Positions 21,090 to 31,778 of a stretch of 64,000 nt of DNA are shown here, piece after piece (the stretch's first letter is position 1; every line of letters begins with the position of its first letter). The DNA lies in assembly GCA_958510825.1 (NCBI GenBank), contig OY294051.1, positions 4,682,353-4,746,352 on the forward strand. The letters run 5' to 3'. The notes beneath the pieces were generated by a model that made no database searches, was not told the DNA's origin, and worked only from the letters and a program-made list of their open reading frames with translations. Source of the DNA: Brachypterus glaber. Its lineage: Eukaryota > Arthropoda > Insecta > Coleoptera > Kateretidae. The translations under genes and the position numbers were made by a program.

Positions 21090-21614
21090 GGGTGTCCCAA
21101 AAAAAGTTTAAAAAATGCACCAGAAAGAAAGAAAATTTGAACAAAAACCCTGAAAACTATAATTTAGCTTAGATAACGTTACAAATCTACATGTTATGTG
21201 TTTCTAATAAATAAAAAATAAAAACTTTTAACAAAAAAAAATGAACCGGCTTCTATGTCTCTAAAAAGTAAAAAATGAAAAATAAGCCGGTGCCAGTTTC
21301 ACAGCAAACAAACAACAACAAAAAAAATTAGTATTTAATTTAGGGAATAGTGAAATTGGCACCAACTTATTTTTTATTTTTTACTTTTTAGAGACATAGA
21401 AGTCGGTTCATTTTTTTTGTTAAAAGTTTTAATTTTTAAAATCAGTTCTTCCATTAAATAAAATTTGGTTTAGATTTTTAAAGTAAATGTTATTTTTTTA
21501 TAATTCTTTCTTTTCTAAATAACTTTAACCAAAATGTTTTTCAGGGTGACAAGGAATTGTAAATGTTCTCATATTATGCTTTCAAAAAATGCCTTAGCCT
21601 TTTTGAGACACCCT
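21090..21614. mobile_element. Mariner-type MITE, CAGGGTGTCCCA ends
   Basis: Left end CAGGGTGTCCCAAAAAAAG. The reverse complement of the right end is CAGGGTGTCTCAAAAAGG. TA precedes the left end. It contains an inner ~210-bp palindrome (21221-21433, arms including GACTTCTATGTCTCTAAAAA-like blocks) that also occurs alone at 32127-32340, so this is a composite. No transposase. Confidence 0.65.
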
Positions 21615-22144
21615 GCATAAACGTATACTTAAACTCCATTTTAAACTTTGTTGTTTACTGAAAAAATTTCAAATAATATTAAAAAATTAGGGTGATACCT
21701 GCTATTTATATTACGCGATAAGAATAAAAGTTTTTAGAATTTACAGACGTGTAAAGTTTTTTAATCATAAATTTTATATAAAAAAAAATTAAAAAAGAAG
21801 TATTTATTGTACACTGTCAAAAAAAGACAACTACTAGCCATATACCGATTCCATAGAAGCAATTTGTAAGATGCCATGGAATTTTCTGTAAAACTACATT
21901 GTCCGAAATTGATATCACAGCTCTACAAAAAAAGATTTTTTTTTATTTACCGGGGAGATTTACTAGCATCTGACTATATTTGATGCGCTGATTTCGGAAC
22001 CTTTTTACGTTTTCCTCGATCAGCTCGTTTTTTTTTGAGATATAGTGCACAGTGGTTTAGGTCTAATTATTTTTTTTTTTTAAGTGGATTGATTCTTTAT
22101 TAGTGGGGCTCTAATACTGTATCAATTTTTTAAGAACTAACGGT
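21615..22144. other. No gene seen
   Basis: AT-rich, with short poly-A and poly-T runs and no supported ORF. Confidence 0.4.
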
Positions 22145-22520
22145 ACACTGATAACACAGGCCTACAAAAAAAAGTTGTCTGTGTTGGGGTTAAGACCTAC
22201 CTATTCCTATGTAATTTGGGATATTGAACACGAATCTGTCATAAAAAATGCACTTCATGGGTTCATGTTTTGCTAAACTGAAATTGTAGATGAGATTTTT
22301 AATTTTTAATTTTAGACAGCTTTTTCAATGTAGCAAAAAAATGAGCACATTAGTTGCCTTTTTAATGGCAGATTCGTGTTCGTCATCCCAAATTACATAA
22401 GAATAGGTAGGTCCTAACCCAAGCACAGACAATTTTTGTTTCTGGGCCTTTATAACGCTTACAAAAAAAAGTTGGCTGTGCTGTAATTGAGACCCACCTA
22501 TTCTTATGTATTTTGGGATT
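22145..22520. repeat. Foldback element with three related arms
   Basis: The arm at 22165-22240 (GACCTACCTATTCCTATG, then AATTTGGGAT) is complementary to 22375-22440. A third, shorter arm at 22480-22515 repeats CCACCTATTCTTATG. AAAAAAAAGTTG(T/G)CTGTG precedes two of them. Confidence 0.65.
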
Positions 22521-22905
22521 CTGAACAAACACAGTATTACAAAAGAAGTGCCCTTTTTATGTATTTTTACTATTCTAGTAATAAATCTACAAAAAAAGTT
22601 TGGGACAAAAAACTGAAAAGCCCCCCCCCCCCTGTTTGGCACACCCCTGGTTAAATTAAGTACATAAAAATAACAAACAAAGATGAGTCTGATTAAGATT
22701 AGTTCACGTGCAAAACCTCGTTGCTATATCTCAAAGGGTTCCTGAGTTACTAAATAAAAACCGAATTGTTTAGCCACTTTCAAAGGGGTGTAGCTCCCTA
22801 ATGACGCATTTTTAGACATATGTTTATAGGAACTTTTCATCATATTTTATGATGTAGAATCACCCGTTAAAATTTCGGACCATATTTCAAATACACCGTG
22901 TATAT
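22521..22905 (-). repeat. B-family half element, copy 3
   Basis: Corresponds to the right arm of the palindromes at 28577 and 60572, including the GTTCACGTGCAAAACCTCG and GACGCATTTTTAGACATATG blocks and a CACCGTGTA terminus. The left arm is missing. Confidence 0.75.
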
Positions 22906-23133
22906 TCAGTCCCAATCTGTCAATCTAAATTTCGCGCAAAAAGAGTTTTCAAAATGGTTTCAACCTATGTTAGTCACTCACAAAAAATTAAAGCCTTATC
23001 CTTTTTTCTAAATCATTGATAACTCCATTCTCGTCGGTTTTTATAACGTCACTCAATGTCAAATTTTATATGGTTACCTCAATTTTAAAAATTAATTTTA
23101 AGTGTTCTTTTATAAGAAAATTAACCTATCGTA

Positions 23134-23406
23134 ATGGCAAAACTAAAACTTTTCACGACTTCAACGACCAGCAGTGTCCCAAAAGCCAAAATTCGGGAGT
23201 TGGAACGACAGCTCAAACATGCTGTAAAAGCGGTTCAATTAAACATTAAGAAAATTCAAAAATCAAAAGGCAAAGTGGAAAATTTGGTTAAAGCATTGGA
23301 AAATGCAGTACATTCAGGAATTTCGAAAAAAGGAAATGGCGATCATCAACCAAAAGAAATAGTAAAAGACGTCAAAACAGAAATTGTACGTTTCCAGCAC
23401 AAATAA
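23134..23406 (+). CDS. Small lysine-rich coiled-coil protein, unrecognised
   Basis: 90 codons starting MAKLKLFTTSTTSS. Residues about 18-62 (from KIRELERQLKHAVKAVQL on) form one amphipathic helix with regular I/L/V spacing, suggesting a coiled coil. The C-terminal third is charged. The start has G at -3 and +4. AATAAA follows 47 bases after the stop (23453). There are no visible introns, and the segment from 22910 to 23750 does not repeat in the window. Against it: no upstream promoter is identified, and 90 codons can occur by chance. It could be a retrocopy or an element fragment. I do not recognise the family. Confidence 0.4.
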   Translation: MAKLKLFTTSTTSSVPKAKIRELERQLKHAVKAVQLNIKKIQKSKGKVENLVKALENAVHSGISKKGNGDHQPKEIVKDVKTEIVRFQHK

Positions 23407-23755
23407 TATAAAACGATTTATTATTGAAATATTATTGAAAATAACAAAAAAGAATAAAGCTAAAAGTATTAAATACATGGTGCCTTAACATACATCCAGT
23501 TTAGAATTGTTCTATATCTACATTCTACAGTGCGATTATAAAGTGCCGAACAGTTTGAAAAGAAAATATTCTTCGGCTGAAGCCACGCCTCTGTTAGAGT
23601 TGTGCGCGACAAGCCCATGTGATTGCTACGTACAACAGCTCGGTGGCCAGTAAAACGCATACAGCTTTCTTGCATTTTACTCATCGCTAATACCAGTTTT
23701 GCATTAAAAAGTGTTCGGAACTTTAAAATCGCACGGTATATTATTATAATACATA

Positions 23756-24657
23756 GAGGAAATGCGCCTAATTTCGGATGGTTTCCAAATTTCGGATAGT
23801 AGTGTATTTAAGATACTGTCTGCAAAGGTAAACAGAAACCTACTTTTATGTGAAGCCAAAAGTCAAACTAAATCCGTCCTGTAATATGATAACGGTAGAG
23901 CTTCTCCCCTTTAAATGGCAGCACAAATCGTTTATATTGCAAATGGCAGTTTTGTGCTCAGTTGCATTATTATGCTTGTTTATTTTATAAATAATCGTTA
24001 TAAAAGTTCGTGATTCTGTCTTGGGTAAGTTATGATGTTAGTTAAGTTGATCCACTATTCATAATTAAGCAATTTGAAAACGTAAACATTCTACAAATTT
24101 CTAATCTAAAAAGCAGAAAGTTGCCTAATTTCGGATAGACCATTTTTGTGCATTTGATTCCCAATTTCGGATATCCGCAAGGTAATTATTATTCAGGATA
24201 ACCAACCATTAATTATTATTTTTATAATGATACAACAAACTAAGATAAACAATTTTGAAAAAACGAAAATTACCTAAGATACTAAGATATTCGAAATTGG
24301 GAATCTAAAATTATAGTTCCTATAGTATTTCGTAGAAAATCGCTTAATGATTAAATTACGTCTTAAATGTGAAGGAATAACAAGAAACATAAGCAATGGG
24401 ATCCAGATCTACTCTTAAAAAAAATTTTTCGGATATGTCCGAAATTAGGAGCCCTTTTTCAAATGCACAGAAATGCGCTGATTTTTTTTAACCGTGTTTT
24501 TTGGAAAAAATAAACTGTAATAAAATTGATTTTATAATAAATCATGGTTCGCTATAATAAGTTGTATCTGGTTATATAAAAAAATATCAAAAAGTAATAC
24601 CGAGTATTAAATATTGAATACATTGTAAATGGTATCCGAAATTAGGCGACTTTCCTC
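23756..24657. mobile_element. Non-autonomous DNA element in a TA site, GAGGAAA ends
   Basis: Inverted ends GAGGAAATGCGCCTAATT and GAGGAAAGTCGCCTAATT, flanked by TA at 23754-23755 and 24658-24659. The motif AATTTCGGATA recurs at least six times inside in both orientations (near 23770, 23793, 24127, 24166, 24428 and 24632). No transposase ORF in about 900 bp. The TA target suggests the Tc1/mariner superfamily. Confidence 0.7.
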
Positions 24658-24661
24658 TACT

Positions 24662-25102
24662 AGGCGTTAAAAATGTGTTATTAAAAAAGTGCTTTATACA
24701 ATTTTTTCTATTTTTCTCTAAAATTTTAAAATACTTATATACATTTAAATTGATGACTGATTTGAGGATTTTTGTTTCGGGTTTGCATTACAGTTTTCGC
24801 CATGTTTAAAATGCTAAGAAAAAATTATATTTTGAAATATTTTATAGTCATGTCTTCTCGTTTTCACTGCAAGTAACCAAGCCATAATTTTAATACGGTA
24901 AAAAGTAACCTAAACACAAAATTTTTTAGAAAATTAAACTTTAAAGCCACGTTGACATTTGCACGGAAAACGTCAAGCGATAGGCTTTTGTCTGTTGCCA
25001 ACCCAAAAGAAAAAAAGTACAGACCTCTTATAGGCCTATAAGATCACGCAAAATGCGTGTGATTATGAGCTTATAAGAGCCGCAAAATATAAACAATAAA
25101 TT
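24662..25102 (+). repeat. G-family repeat, copy 1
   Basis: Colinear with 43612-44103 and, inverted, 48715-49236. Shared landmarks are GTGCTTTATACAATTTTTTC, GACATTTGCACGGA, AAGCGATAGGC and a CACGCAAAATGCGTGTG hairpin. The left end is truncated relative to the other two. No ORF is conserved. Confidence 0.75.
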
Positions 25103-25216
25103 AAAGGCTTTAATATATTAATATTATATATTAATATACTATATTTATATACTATATTAATATTTTAATATACTAACACAGTGTTAGTTTTATTAAATTC
25201 AAATAAAAAGGATATG

Positions 25217-25450
25217 TCACCAAATAATAGGATCATATTTCGGACGTTCAATCTGGAAAGAGAGCAATCTAATTCCCTCCAATTCGTCAAATGGACATAA
25301 TGCTCCAAAACCCATCTTTAAAGCTTTCGACGACATACACATATGGAGCATAGATAAGACGAAAAGCACAGTTCTAAGCTTTGACAGTTGATGAATTAGT
25401 CCATTGTTTTTTGGAAAATTAGACCTATATTGAATTAGAACGGAGTTTTC
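25217..25450 (-). pseudogene. Unrecognised open frame, possible coding remnant
   Basis: 77 codons stop to stop on the minus strand, containing LSKLRTVLFVLSMLHMCM (hydrophobic) and a C-terminal FDELEGIRLLSFQIERPKYD. The patch is GC-richer than its surroundings. A frame this long is not rare by chance in 64 kb, and I do not recognise the family. Confidence 0.2.
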
Positions 25451-25453
25451 TCA

Positions 25454-26061
25454 GGCGAAAAATAAAACAATACTATCCTATATAATAGTCAAGGCATCCT
25501 TCACTTATACACTAAAAAAAAAGGATCCTTTGCGGTAATGGCATATGAAATTAGGCCAAATGCTTCGCACTCTTGAATACGTCCAAAAGCGCATTCTCTT
25601 AACATGAAAATATAATTCACTTGCCAAGATCTTTTTGATTCTTTAACTTAAAATTATTTGATCTTGTGTGAAATTCAAGTGGTCTTGTCGCAAAAGAAAA
25701 ATTTTTGGGCCAAAGTATTTAAAATTATTTAATTTTTAACAATCTTAAAACAAGATAAATGGTTTTTGCCTTAAATGCGCTAGGTCCAAGAGAATTTTAA
25801 AAATAGTTCAAAAGCGACACTTTTCTTGGGACAAAATAATTACTTTTGTTTGAAGATACTCATCTTTTAAGCTAAAAGAATAACTGCCAAGAGTGTTGAA
25901 TACTTTGAGTCAAAAACTTCATTTTTTTCAGTGTACCAGGTGATTTTTAGTCCATGGACATTTCCCAAAATTAGGTTGTTTTCGATCCGATTAAAGCAAT
26001 TTTTTTGTAGCTTATTTTTTTCAACAATGGCTACAAAATAATATACAATAGTTATTAATAT
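25454..26061. other. No gene seen
   Basis: AT-rich, with an A9 run at 25513-25521 and no repeat match. Confidence 0.4.
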
Positions 26062-26180
26062 ACCAAGGGTCTAAACTGGCTGTTTTAGTCCCGCTGCGTG
26101 AGTGTTTCCTGAGCGAGCATAGCGAGCGAGGGAAACATAAATGCAAGGGACTAAAACAGCCACGTTTAGCCCTGAGGTAT
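26062..26180. repeat. Short foldback MITE
   Basis: TGGCTGTTTTAGTCCC and GGGACTAAAACAGCCA are complementary, with outer TATACC / GGTATA. The loop holds GAGCGAGCATAGCGAGCGAG. Confidence 0.75.
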
Positions 26181-26469
26181 ATACACTATTTTTTGCATGA
26201 CCAAATATAATTTAGGTAGGTAGATAAAATTAAAAACCATGCGTCTAAAATCGGATGTTTTATCTTCGTATATTAAGTACTGAAGTGAGATGAAGAGTCA
26301 CATCTCTAACAAAGAAAATAATGTTACACAGTGTTACCAACATAAAATATATATTTTTTTACTTTATTTTGGACATATAGAATCAAAATGGAGGACGCAT
26401 TTAGTCGAGACGCAAAAGTATGCGCAGACGGTCAAAAATCATTCTAGTTTGTTATTTTGTCTATGAGTA

Positions 26470-26518
26470 TGGTATAAAACTTTGAAGGTCCCAAACGACT
26501 TTAAATAAATAAATAAAC
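26470..26518 (+). mobile_element. Non-LTR retrotransposon 3' tail fragment
   Basis: GAAGGTCCCAAACGACTTT then AAATAAATAAATAAAC. It resembles GAGGTCCCAGAATGACTATA plus an AATAAAT tail at 30390-30440, so both are ultrashort ends of one family. Confidence 0.5.
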
Positions 26519-26640
26519 ATAATTATAATGCTCATAAAATTCTTTATTTGACTATTTTTAACTGCTCCGTATCTGTATAATACAGTTAATTCCATAAATT
26601 GATAATAAACAAGTGAAGGCTTAAATTTAAAATTAATGCT

Positions 26641-26673
<33 letters not shown>
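26641..26673 (+). repeat. (TG)n microsatellite
   Basis: About 15 uninterrupted TG units. Confidence 0.95.
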
Positions 26674-26674
<1 letters not shown>

Positions 26675-26868
26675 TAGTGTAGTCTAAAGGGATTCGCGTT
26701 CAACATAGTCGTGCGAGACGATAATGATATTGTGTCATTATAAATATAACATGAAATATACGATAGCTTTGAAACAAGAGATTTAACTTTGTACATATCC
26801 ATATTATTCAATATTCTATGATATATAAAATTTATATATAAATATATTTTATATAGGGTGACTTATAC

Positions 26869-27091
26869 TAGAGCACTGAAAAGGTGTGTTGGAGTAGATA
26901 ACCTACTGATAATGTAGGGTAAAAAATAAAGACACTAACCGGACATAAAACGAAAAACTTCCTCCGTTTTTGTCCGGTTAATGCAACATTTTTTGTTTTA
27001 TATACGACATCTTAAAGAAGGTAAGTTAGCTTACCTATGCAGTGTATAAGCTAGGTAGGTACCCTAATAAACCAACCTTTTCAGTGCTCTA
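26869..27091. mobile_element. Foldback MITE with TAGAGCACTGAAAAGG ends
   Basis: The 16-bp ends are exact inverted repeats (left TAGAGCACTGAAAAGG, right CCTTTTCAGTGCTCTA). Central GACACTAACCGGACAAAA-like arms pair across the middle. The terminal YARNG pattern would fit hAT, but no 8-bp duplication is visible. Confidence 0.75.
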
Positions 27092-27098
27092 ACCAAGG

Positions 27099-27341
27099 AA
27101 CTAATAACTCCTCTCTAGAATACGCATACCGTTAATATAAAGTATCGCCAACATCTCATTTTGTTTGTAAACAAATAGTAGGTATATTCAGGCCTGAACA
27201 ATAACAGTTACCAGTAACTGTTATTGTTGTCTCTGTTAGAACAAAGCTGTGCGAGTAAGACAGACAAATATATATGTTGGCTACGTTTTCGTCACTTTTT
27301 ACAAATGAAATGCCTATTCTAGAGAGAAGGGTTATTAGTTC
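27099..27341. mobile_element. Palindromic MITE, GAACTAATAAC ends
   Basis: The left end is GAACTAATAACTCC, and the reverse complement of the right end is GAACTAATAACCCTTC. TCTCTAGAATA is shared by both arms. The centre is a separate perfect palindrome, CAATAACAGTTAC / GTAACTGTTATTG. Confidence 0.7.
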
Positions 27342-27604
27342 GTTGACTCTAGTAACCTAGTAAAGGAATTAATAGAATATATTCTCATATATGAGTTTTC
27401 TATAGAAAACCTTAATTTTACTGTGCCGTAAACGGACGAGTATTTCAGAGTAGTAGTACTTCAAAGTAGTATTACTTTTAAAAGCGCGCTGCTCTATACC
27501 AATCGGACCAACACAGGTGTGCACAGGTTGAACGCAAGGTAGCATCGCGTTGTACCGGCCGCTTATCAATCAGAGAGGTATGTTTACTATTCTGATACTT
27601 AATC

Positions 27605-27805
27605 ATTAGATCATATATTCCCTTCTAGATGCGCCTTGAGTCCACGTCAAACCGAAATGTTTTCATTGCTATATCCAGGTAGATTTCACCTTCCCGCTTC
27701 TGGTCACCATCCACCGATATAGTAGTTTGTTTACAATTGGCTTTGTATATGTTCTACATAAAACAAATCAACATTAATGCCATATCTATGTATATATGAT
27801 CTAAT
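27605..27805 (-). mobile_element. 201-bp insertion with 14-bp TIRs and 16-bp flanking repeats
   Basis: Ends ATTAGATCATATAT are perfect inverted repeats. The flanks ATTCTGATACTTAATC at 27589-27604 and 27806-27821 are identical. The minus strand holds a coding-looking open frame after TTTTATGTAG: NIYKANCKQTTISVDGD, then EGEIYLDIAMKTFRF, ending in TAG near 27626. The frame lacks an ATG. It could be a terminal exon with a 3' splice site or a chance frame; I do not recognise it. Confidence 0.5.
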
Positions 27806-27848
27806 ATTCTGATACTTAATCTTCTGTAGAAATCTGAGTCATTCGTCC

Positions 27849-28267
27849 AATGGAGCTCTCTACAACTAGAATTATGAAACAAAAGACATCTACCCTATCT
27901 TTATCTCATTTGTGTTACACTTTCCAGCCAACCAAATAAATACTGTATCTGTTTACCATACAAGAAATATAGTATTTATTTGGTTGGCCGGAAAGTGTAG
28001 CACTGAGCGGCACGAACGAACATTACTAATGTAATTCTGTAGAATAAGATAATTCTACTAAAATTTAGATGGCGCCAGTAATTTCTTTTATAAAAATAAT
28101 ATAGTTACACTTTTAGCCCGGCCAAGTAAATATTGTATTCGTTCAACAAAGAACAAATACAGAATTTGTTTGGTTGGGTGGAAGTGGGAGTGTATGTATG
28201 TCTTCTATCCTATCCTTTTTGGGTAGAACTTTTGTCCCTGTCTAATATAAAGGGAGAAATCTCCATT
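27849..28267 (+). mobile_element. C-family double-hairpin element, copy 2
   Basis: Same ends and both hairpins as 15862-16255, with an expanded TATCCTATCC near 28207. Confidence 0.8.
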
Positions 28268-28574
28268 GCAGGCCTTAATACGGGCACTGGCATTTTCTTA
28301 GAAAGTCTGTTTATTGCATTTTACTGACATTTTAAATTTAGCACTGCTAGATAGAGCAACTCTATTTGTATATTTTTAAAACTTACTCTGAAAGAATTTG
28401 TGATATTCACATTATTATACATAATGTTATAATATATTATACAGAAATTTATATTATTTTAAAATTTATGTATTTAATTTAATATGAAATTATTATATAT
28501 TTATTAATATAACATGAAATGTTTAATCGCTTTGTAATAAAATAATCTATTATTATTTTTAACGAATATATTCA
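28268..28574. other. AT-rich spacer, no gene seen
   Basis: Very AT-rich (ATATTATTATA-type) sequence between two mobile elements. Confidence 0.4.
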
Positions 28575-28576
28575 TA

Positions 28577-29749
28577 CAGGGTGTATTTGAAATAGGGTCG
28601 GAAATTTTAACAGGTGATTCTACATGATAAAATATGACAAAAAGTTTTTTTAAACATATGTCTAAAAATGCGTCATAAGGGAGCTACGCCCCTTTGAAAT
28701 TGGCTAAAAAAATCGGTTTTTATTTAAAAACTCAGGAACCCTTTGAGATATATTAACGAGGTTTTGCACGTGAATTAATCCTAATAAGGCCCATCTTTGT
28801 ATGTAATTTTCACGTACTTATTTAAACCAGGGGTGTGCGAAACGGGGGGCCTTATCAGTTTTTTGTCCCAAACTTTTTTCTGTGTAACTTTTTTGCAATT
28901 TTATTTTTGAAATATGATTCCTCAGGTCAAAATACATAAAAAAGGTACTCTTGTTGTAATACTGTAGGATTAACCGTTTTCGAGAAAAGTTCATTTGAAG
29001 GTGAAATTTTACGGTTCGAGGACGAAAAATTAAATACTAAAATGTCGAAAACCAAAATTTTAATGATGCAATGTTATTCTACATCAAAAACTAAGAAAAA
29101 AAGTTTCCATACATGTAGGTCGAAAAAACGCTTTTAAAGCTACCATGGCCCTTTAAAAATGGTGCATATTTAGGAGACCATAGCTCCATTAGGATTCATT
29201 TTTGGAAGTAACTGTATATGAGGTTTTTTTCTTAGTTTTTAATGTACATTCGCCTTGCATCGTTAAAATTTTGGTTTTCAACATTTTAGTATTTAATTTT
29301 TTGTCCTCGAACCGTGGAATTTCACCTTCAAATGAATTTTTCTCGAAAACGGTTAATCCTACAGTATTACAACAAGAGTACCTTTTTTATGTATTTTGAC
29401 CTGGGGAATCATATTTCAAAAATAAAATTGCAAAAAAGTTACACAGAAAAAAGTTTGGGACAAAAAACTGATAAGCCCCCCCGTTTCGCACACCCCTGGT
29501 TGAAATAAGTACACGAAAATAACACATAAAAACGAGCCTTGGTAGGATTAGTTGACGTGCACAACCTCGATGATATATCTCAAAGGGTTCCTGAGTTATT
29601 AAATAAAAACCGATTTTTTTAGCCACTTTCAAAGGGGCGTAGCTCCATTATGACGCATTTTTAGACATATGTTTATAGGAACTTTTTGTCATATTTTATG
29701 ATGTAGAATCATCTGTTAAAATTTCCGACCCTATTTCAAATACACCTTG
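28577..29749. mobile_element. B-family long palindromic element, copy 1
   Basis: 1,173 bp that is a near-perfect inverted repeat end to end, with arms of about 585 bp. It begins CAGGGTGTATTTGAAATAG and ends in the complement, flanked by TA (28575-28576 and 29750-29751). Several 60-80 codon ORFs appear on both strands and are mirror images caused by the palindrome. TA targets and CAGGGTG ends fit a mariner-type foldback. A transcript would form a long hairpin. Confidence 0.85.
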
Positions 29750-29755
29750 TAAAGG

Positions 29756-30515
29756 CACTGATAGAAAAATCTTAAAATAGTACAACCAAACGTTGTTGTA
29801 AGAAGTTTGGGGTATATAATACCATTTTTACGATTATTCTGAAACATTGTAACGTTATATTAAATATACTATTAAAATTGTAGATTCATATTATTTAATA
29901 ATACAACTACGTTGTTGTTACTATAATAGTTTTTTGAGTAAGGTTGATTGATAAAGATGGCGACAATCAGCTAATTCTAATAAATGTTTTACCAAAATAT
30001 TGAAAGTAGGCATTTTTGGATAAAATTTTGATGTGCATAAGTATTCCCAACGATAAGCATGTGCATGTGATATGTAGTTTCTATGTGCTAAATATTTAAA
30101 ATATATTAAACCAAATTTTTATATGCAGTAGAGAGTCGAGTAGGATCTCTGCTAGCCAGCCGGACAAACGTGTCAGCTGAATTGCCTGCATTTTGAAGCG
30201 AGGATCGTGATGTAGGAAACAGCGGCAATCCGACCCTGCGGATTTGCAAGCCACGCCAACCCCGTTCTTTTCGTGGCGAAGTAAAATCTGATCGCTTAAC
30301 AGTTTGTTATTGTAAATCAAACTGCACTCGTTTGTAAATACCAAACACGTTTACTTTTTTGTTGTTGTATTCTATCGTATAAAACACCTTCGAGGTCCCA
30401 GAATGACTATAAACAAATAAATAAAATAAAATAAATAAAATATAGTGGTTGGCGTATATACAACTATTTATTGTTGTATACTGTAACCTAATTAAGTTAT
30501 TAATTACGCTAGTGT
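29756..30515 (+). mobile_element. J-family element, copy 1
   Basis: Matches, inverted, 59979-61844 once the B insertion there is removed. The left end is CACTGATAGAAAAATC; the right end is degraded (ACGCTAGTGTGTA). It keeps the empty site CATATTATTT at 29887-29896 where the other copy has B. A GC-rich core (30130-30330) can be read on the minus strand in both copies as VGVACKSAGS followed by CR, FL and HDPRFK. Confidence 0.75.
30374..30441 (+). mobile_element. Ultrashort non-LTR retrotransposon insertion in J
   Basis: About 65-70 bp (CCTTCGAGGTCCCAGAATG, then an AAATAAATAAAATAAAAT tail) absent from the other J copy, where TATTCTAT runs almost directly into TATAGTGG. It is a 5'-truncated tail related to 26470-26518. 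Confidence 0.65.
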
Positions 30516-31340
30516 GTAAACATTTACATGAAAAAGGCACGTGTTGTCGGTGTATTCTAAAAAAATACATGTTAAAAAAGTCCACAAATATCTCACATAC
30601 TGATGACTTGAATGGAAAAGGATAAAATTCTTTTGAAGTTTTCATAATTAGGTATGTTAAATATTTATAAAAATTGCAAGTTTGTATAATAATAAAACGT
30701 AAATACAATTTTATTATTTTATTATTATAATAAAATTCCTAGGACTAACCTCAATATTAAATCCTCACTTAAAATATGCAAAAGTTATTTGGCATCAAAC
30801 GGCAAATAAAAACGTGAGTTGTCACGCTAAGAGGAGCCTTAAGTTATAAAGTTATAAAAGTAGATTTTTGGATTTTTGGATGCATTGAGAATCTCTAGGT
30901 AACTTAATCCAAACGTATCATTTTTATCTCAAATATTTTTTTATTAGAATTTTTTTCTGAAGGCTAAATTTATATTTTCTCTTAGATTCTATTTTACCCC
31001 TCCAGGTCCCTTTTTGCGTGAACACTAATAAATATATAATTTTATGGAGGACTTTTCGGTGCAAAATCTGCATATTTTGTAAAAGTCCTGTAAACGACAT
31101 TACTTAATAAAATATGTATATTCTTTTTAAGCTTGTACGTCGAACGAAATACTGTGATTCAGAGGGTGTGAAAATTTGTCTTATACAAAGTGTCTAAAAT
31201 AGAAAGATCTGTCCCTGCCCGTAAGGTCAAAAAAAATTTAAATTATTTTTTTTAAATATTACATTATTAATATCCCATTTAAAATTTTATAAATTTGAGG
31301 ATCTGCTTGCATTTGTTGGAATATAAAGCCATAGGCTTAA
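30516..31340. other. No gene seen
   Basis: The 133-codon minus ORF at 30307-30708 runs from unique AT-rich DNA across the retrotransposon tail into J, so it is not a gene. The rest is AT-rich without matches. Confidence 0.45.
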
Positions 31341-31611
31341 TCATCATCAGTAGTTTGTTGGGGTTTTTAAGAGACAGGCGCAGTGCCTATGGCTCATTTG
31401 TCTAAAATACAATTAGTTTGAATGGATAATTAGGGGAGTGAGTCTTTGCTCACTGATGCGAGTTGCATCTGTCATAATTTGGCGTTGGGGGCGGGGGAGG
31501 ACGTGGGAGGGGGATGAGGAGGGATGGGATAGGGAGAGGAGGGATATGCGGGGGGAGTGAGACTAGCTCACTGATGCTGGGAAAGCATCTGTCCTGAATT
31601 AGTGGGTACCA
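31341..31611 (-). mobile_element. N-family non-LTR 3' UTR, copy 2
   Basis: Continues downstream from the RT C-terminus at 31612-31778. It contains two AGTGAGTCT/AGTGAGACT...GCTCACTGATG repeats separated by a G-rich tract (GGGGGCGGGGGAGGACG) and ends near a GATGATGATT tail. Confidence 0.75.
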
Positions 31612-31778
31612 TTACTGGTTGAGGACGTTTTTGATCTTTTTGTGGGTGTAGTGGATTTCGTGATCGTAGTCTAGAAAGTTTGAAATGAGGGATGATATAA
31701 ATTGTCTTGTATAAAAGACGTGCTGTAGCGGATGATTCTGAGTGCCTTGTTTTGGAAGGCCTGAAGTTGGATAGGCTT
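31612..31778 (-). pseudogene. C-terminus of a Jockey/R1-like reverse transcriptase
   Basis: One frame reads KPIQLQAFQNKALRIIRYS and continues to HPSFQTF and a stop at 31671. The next frame reads FLDYDHEIHYTHKKIKNVLN and stops at 31612. The LQ-x2-QN-x2-LRII pattern is typical of the tail after the RT thumb in Jockey-type non-LTR elements. One frameshift separates the parts, and the upstream RT core is missing. Confidence 0.7.

Noticed and set aside
23100..23120. TTTTATAAG as a TATA box for the small ORF
   Set aside because: Only about 25 bases before the ATG, leaving no room for a normal leader, and such motifs are frequent in this AT-rich DNA.
28573..29632. Set of 64-81 codon ORFs (also at 60776-61082)
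   Set aside because: Mirror images in the arms of the B palindrome, with no conserved domain.
30307..30708. 133-codon minus ORF, longest but one in the window
   Set aside because: Crosses the junction between unique DNA, a retrotransposon tail and J; no domain; not conserved in J copy 2.
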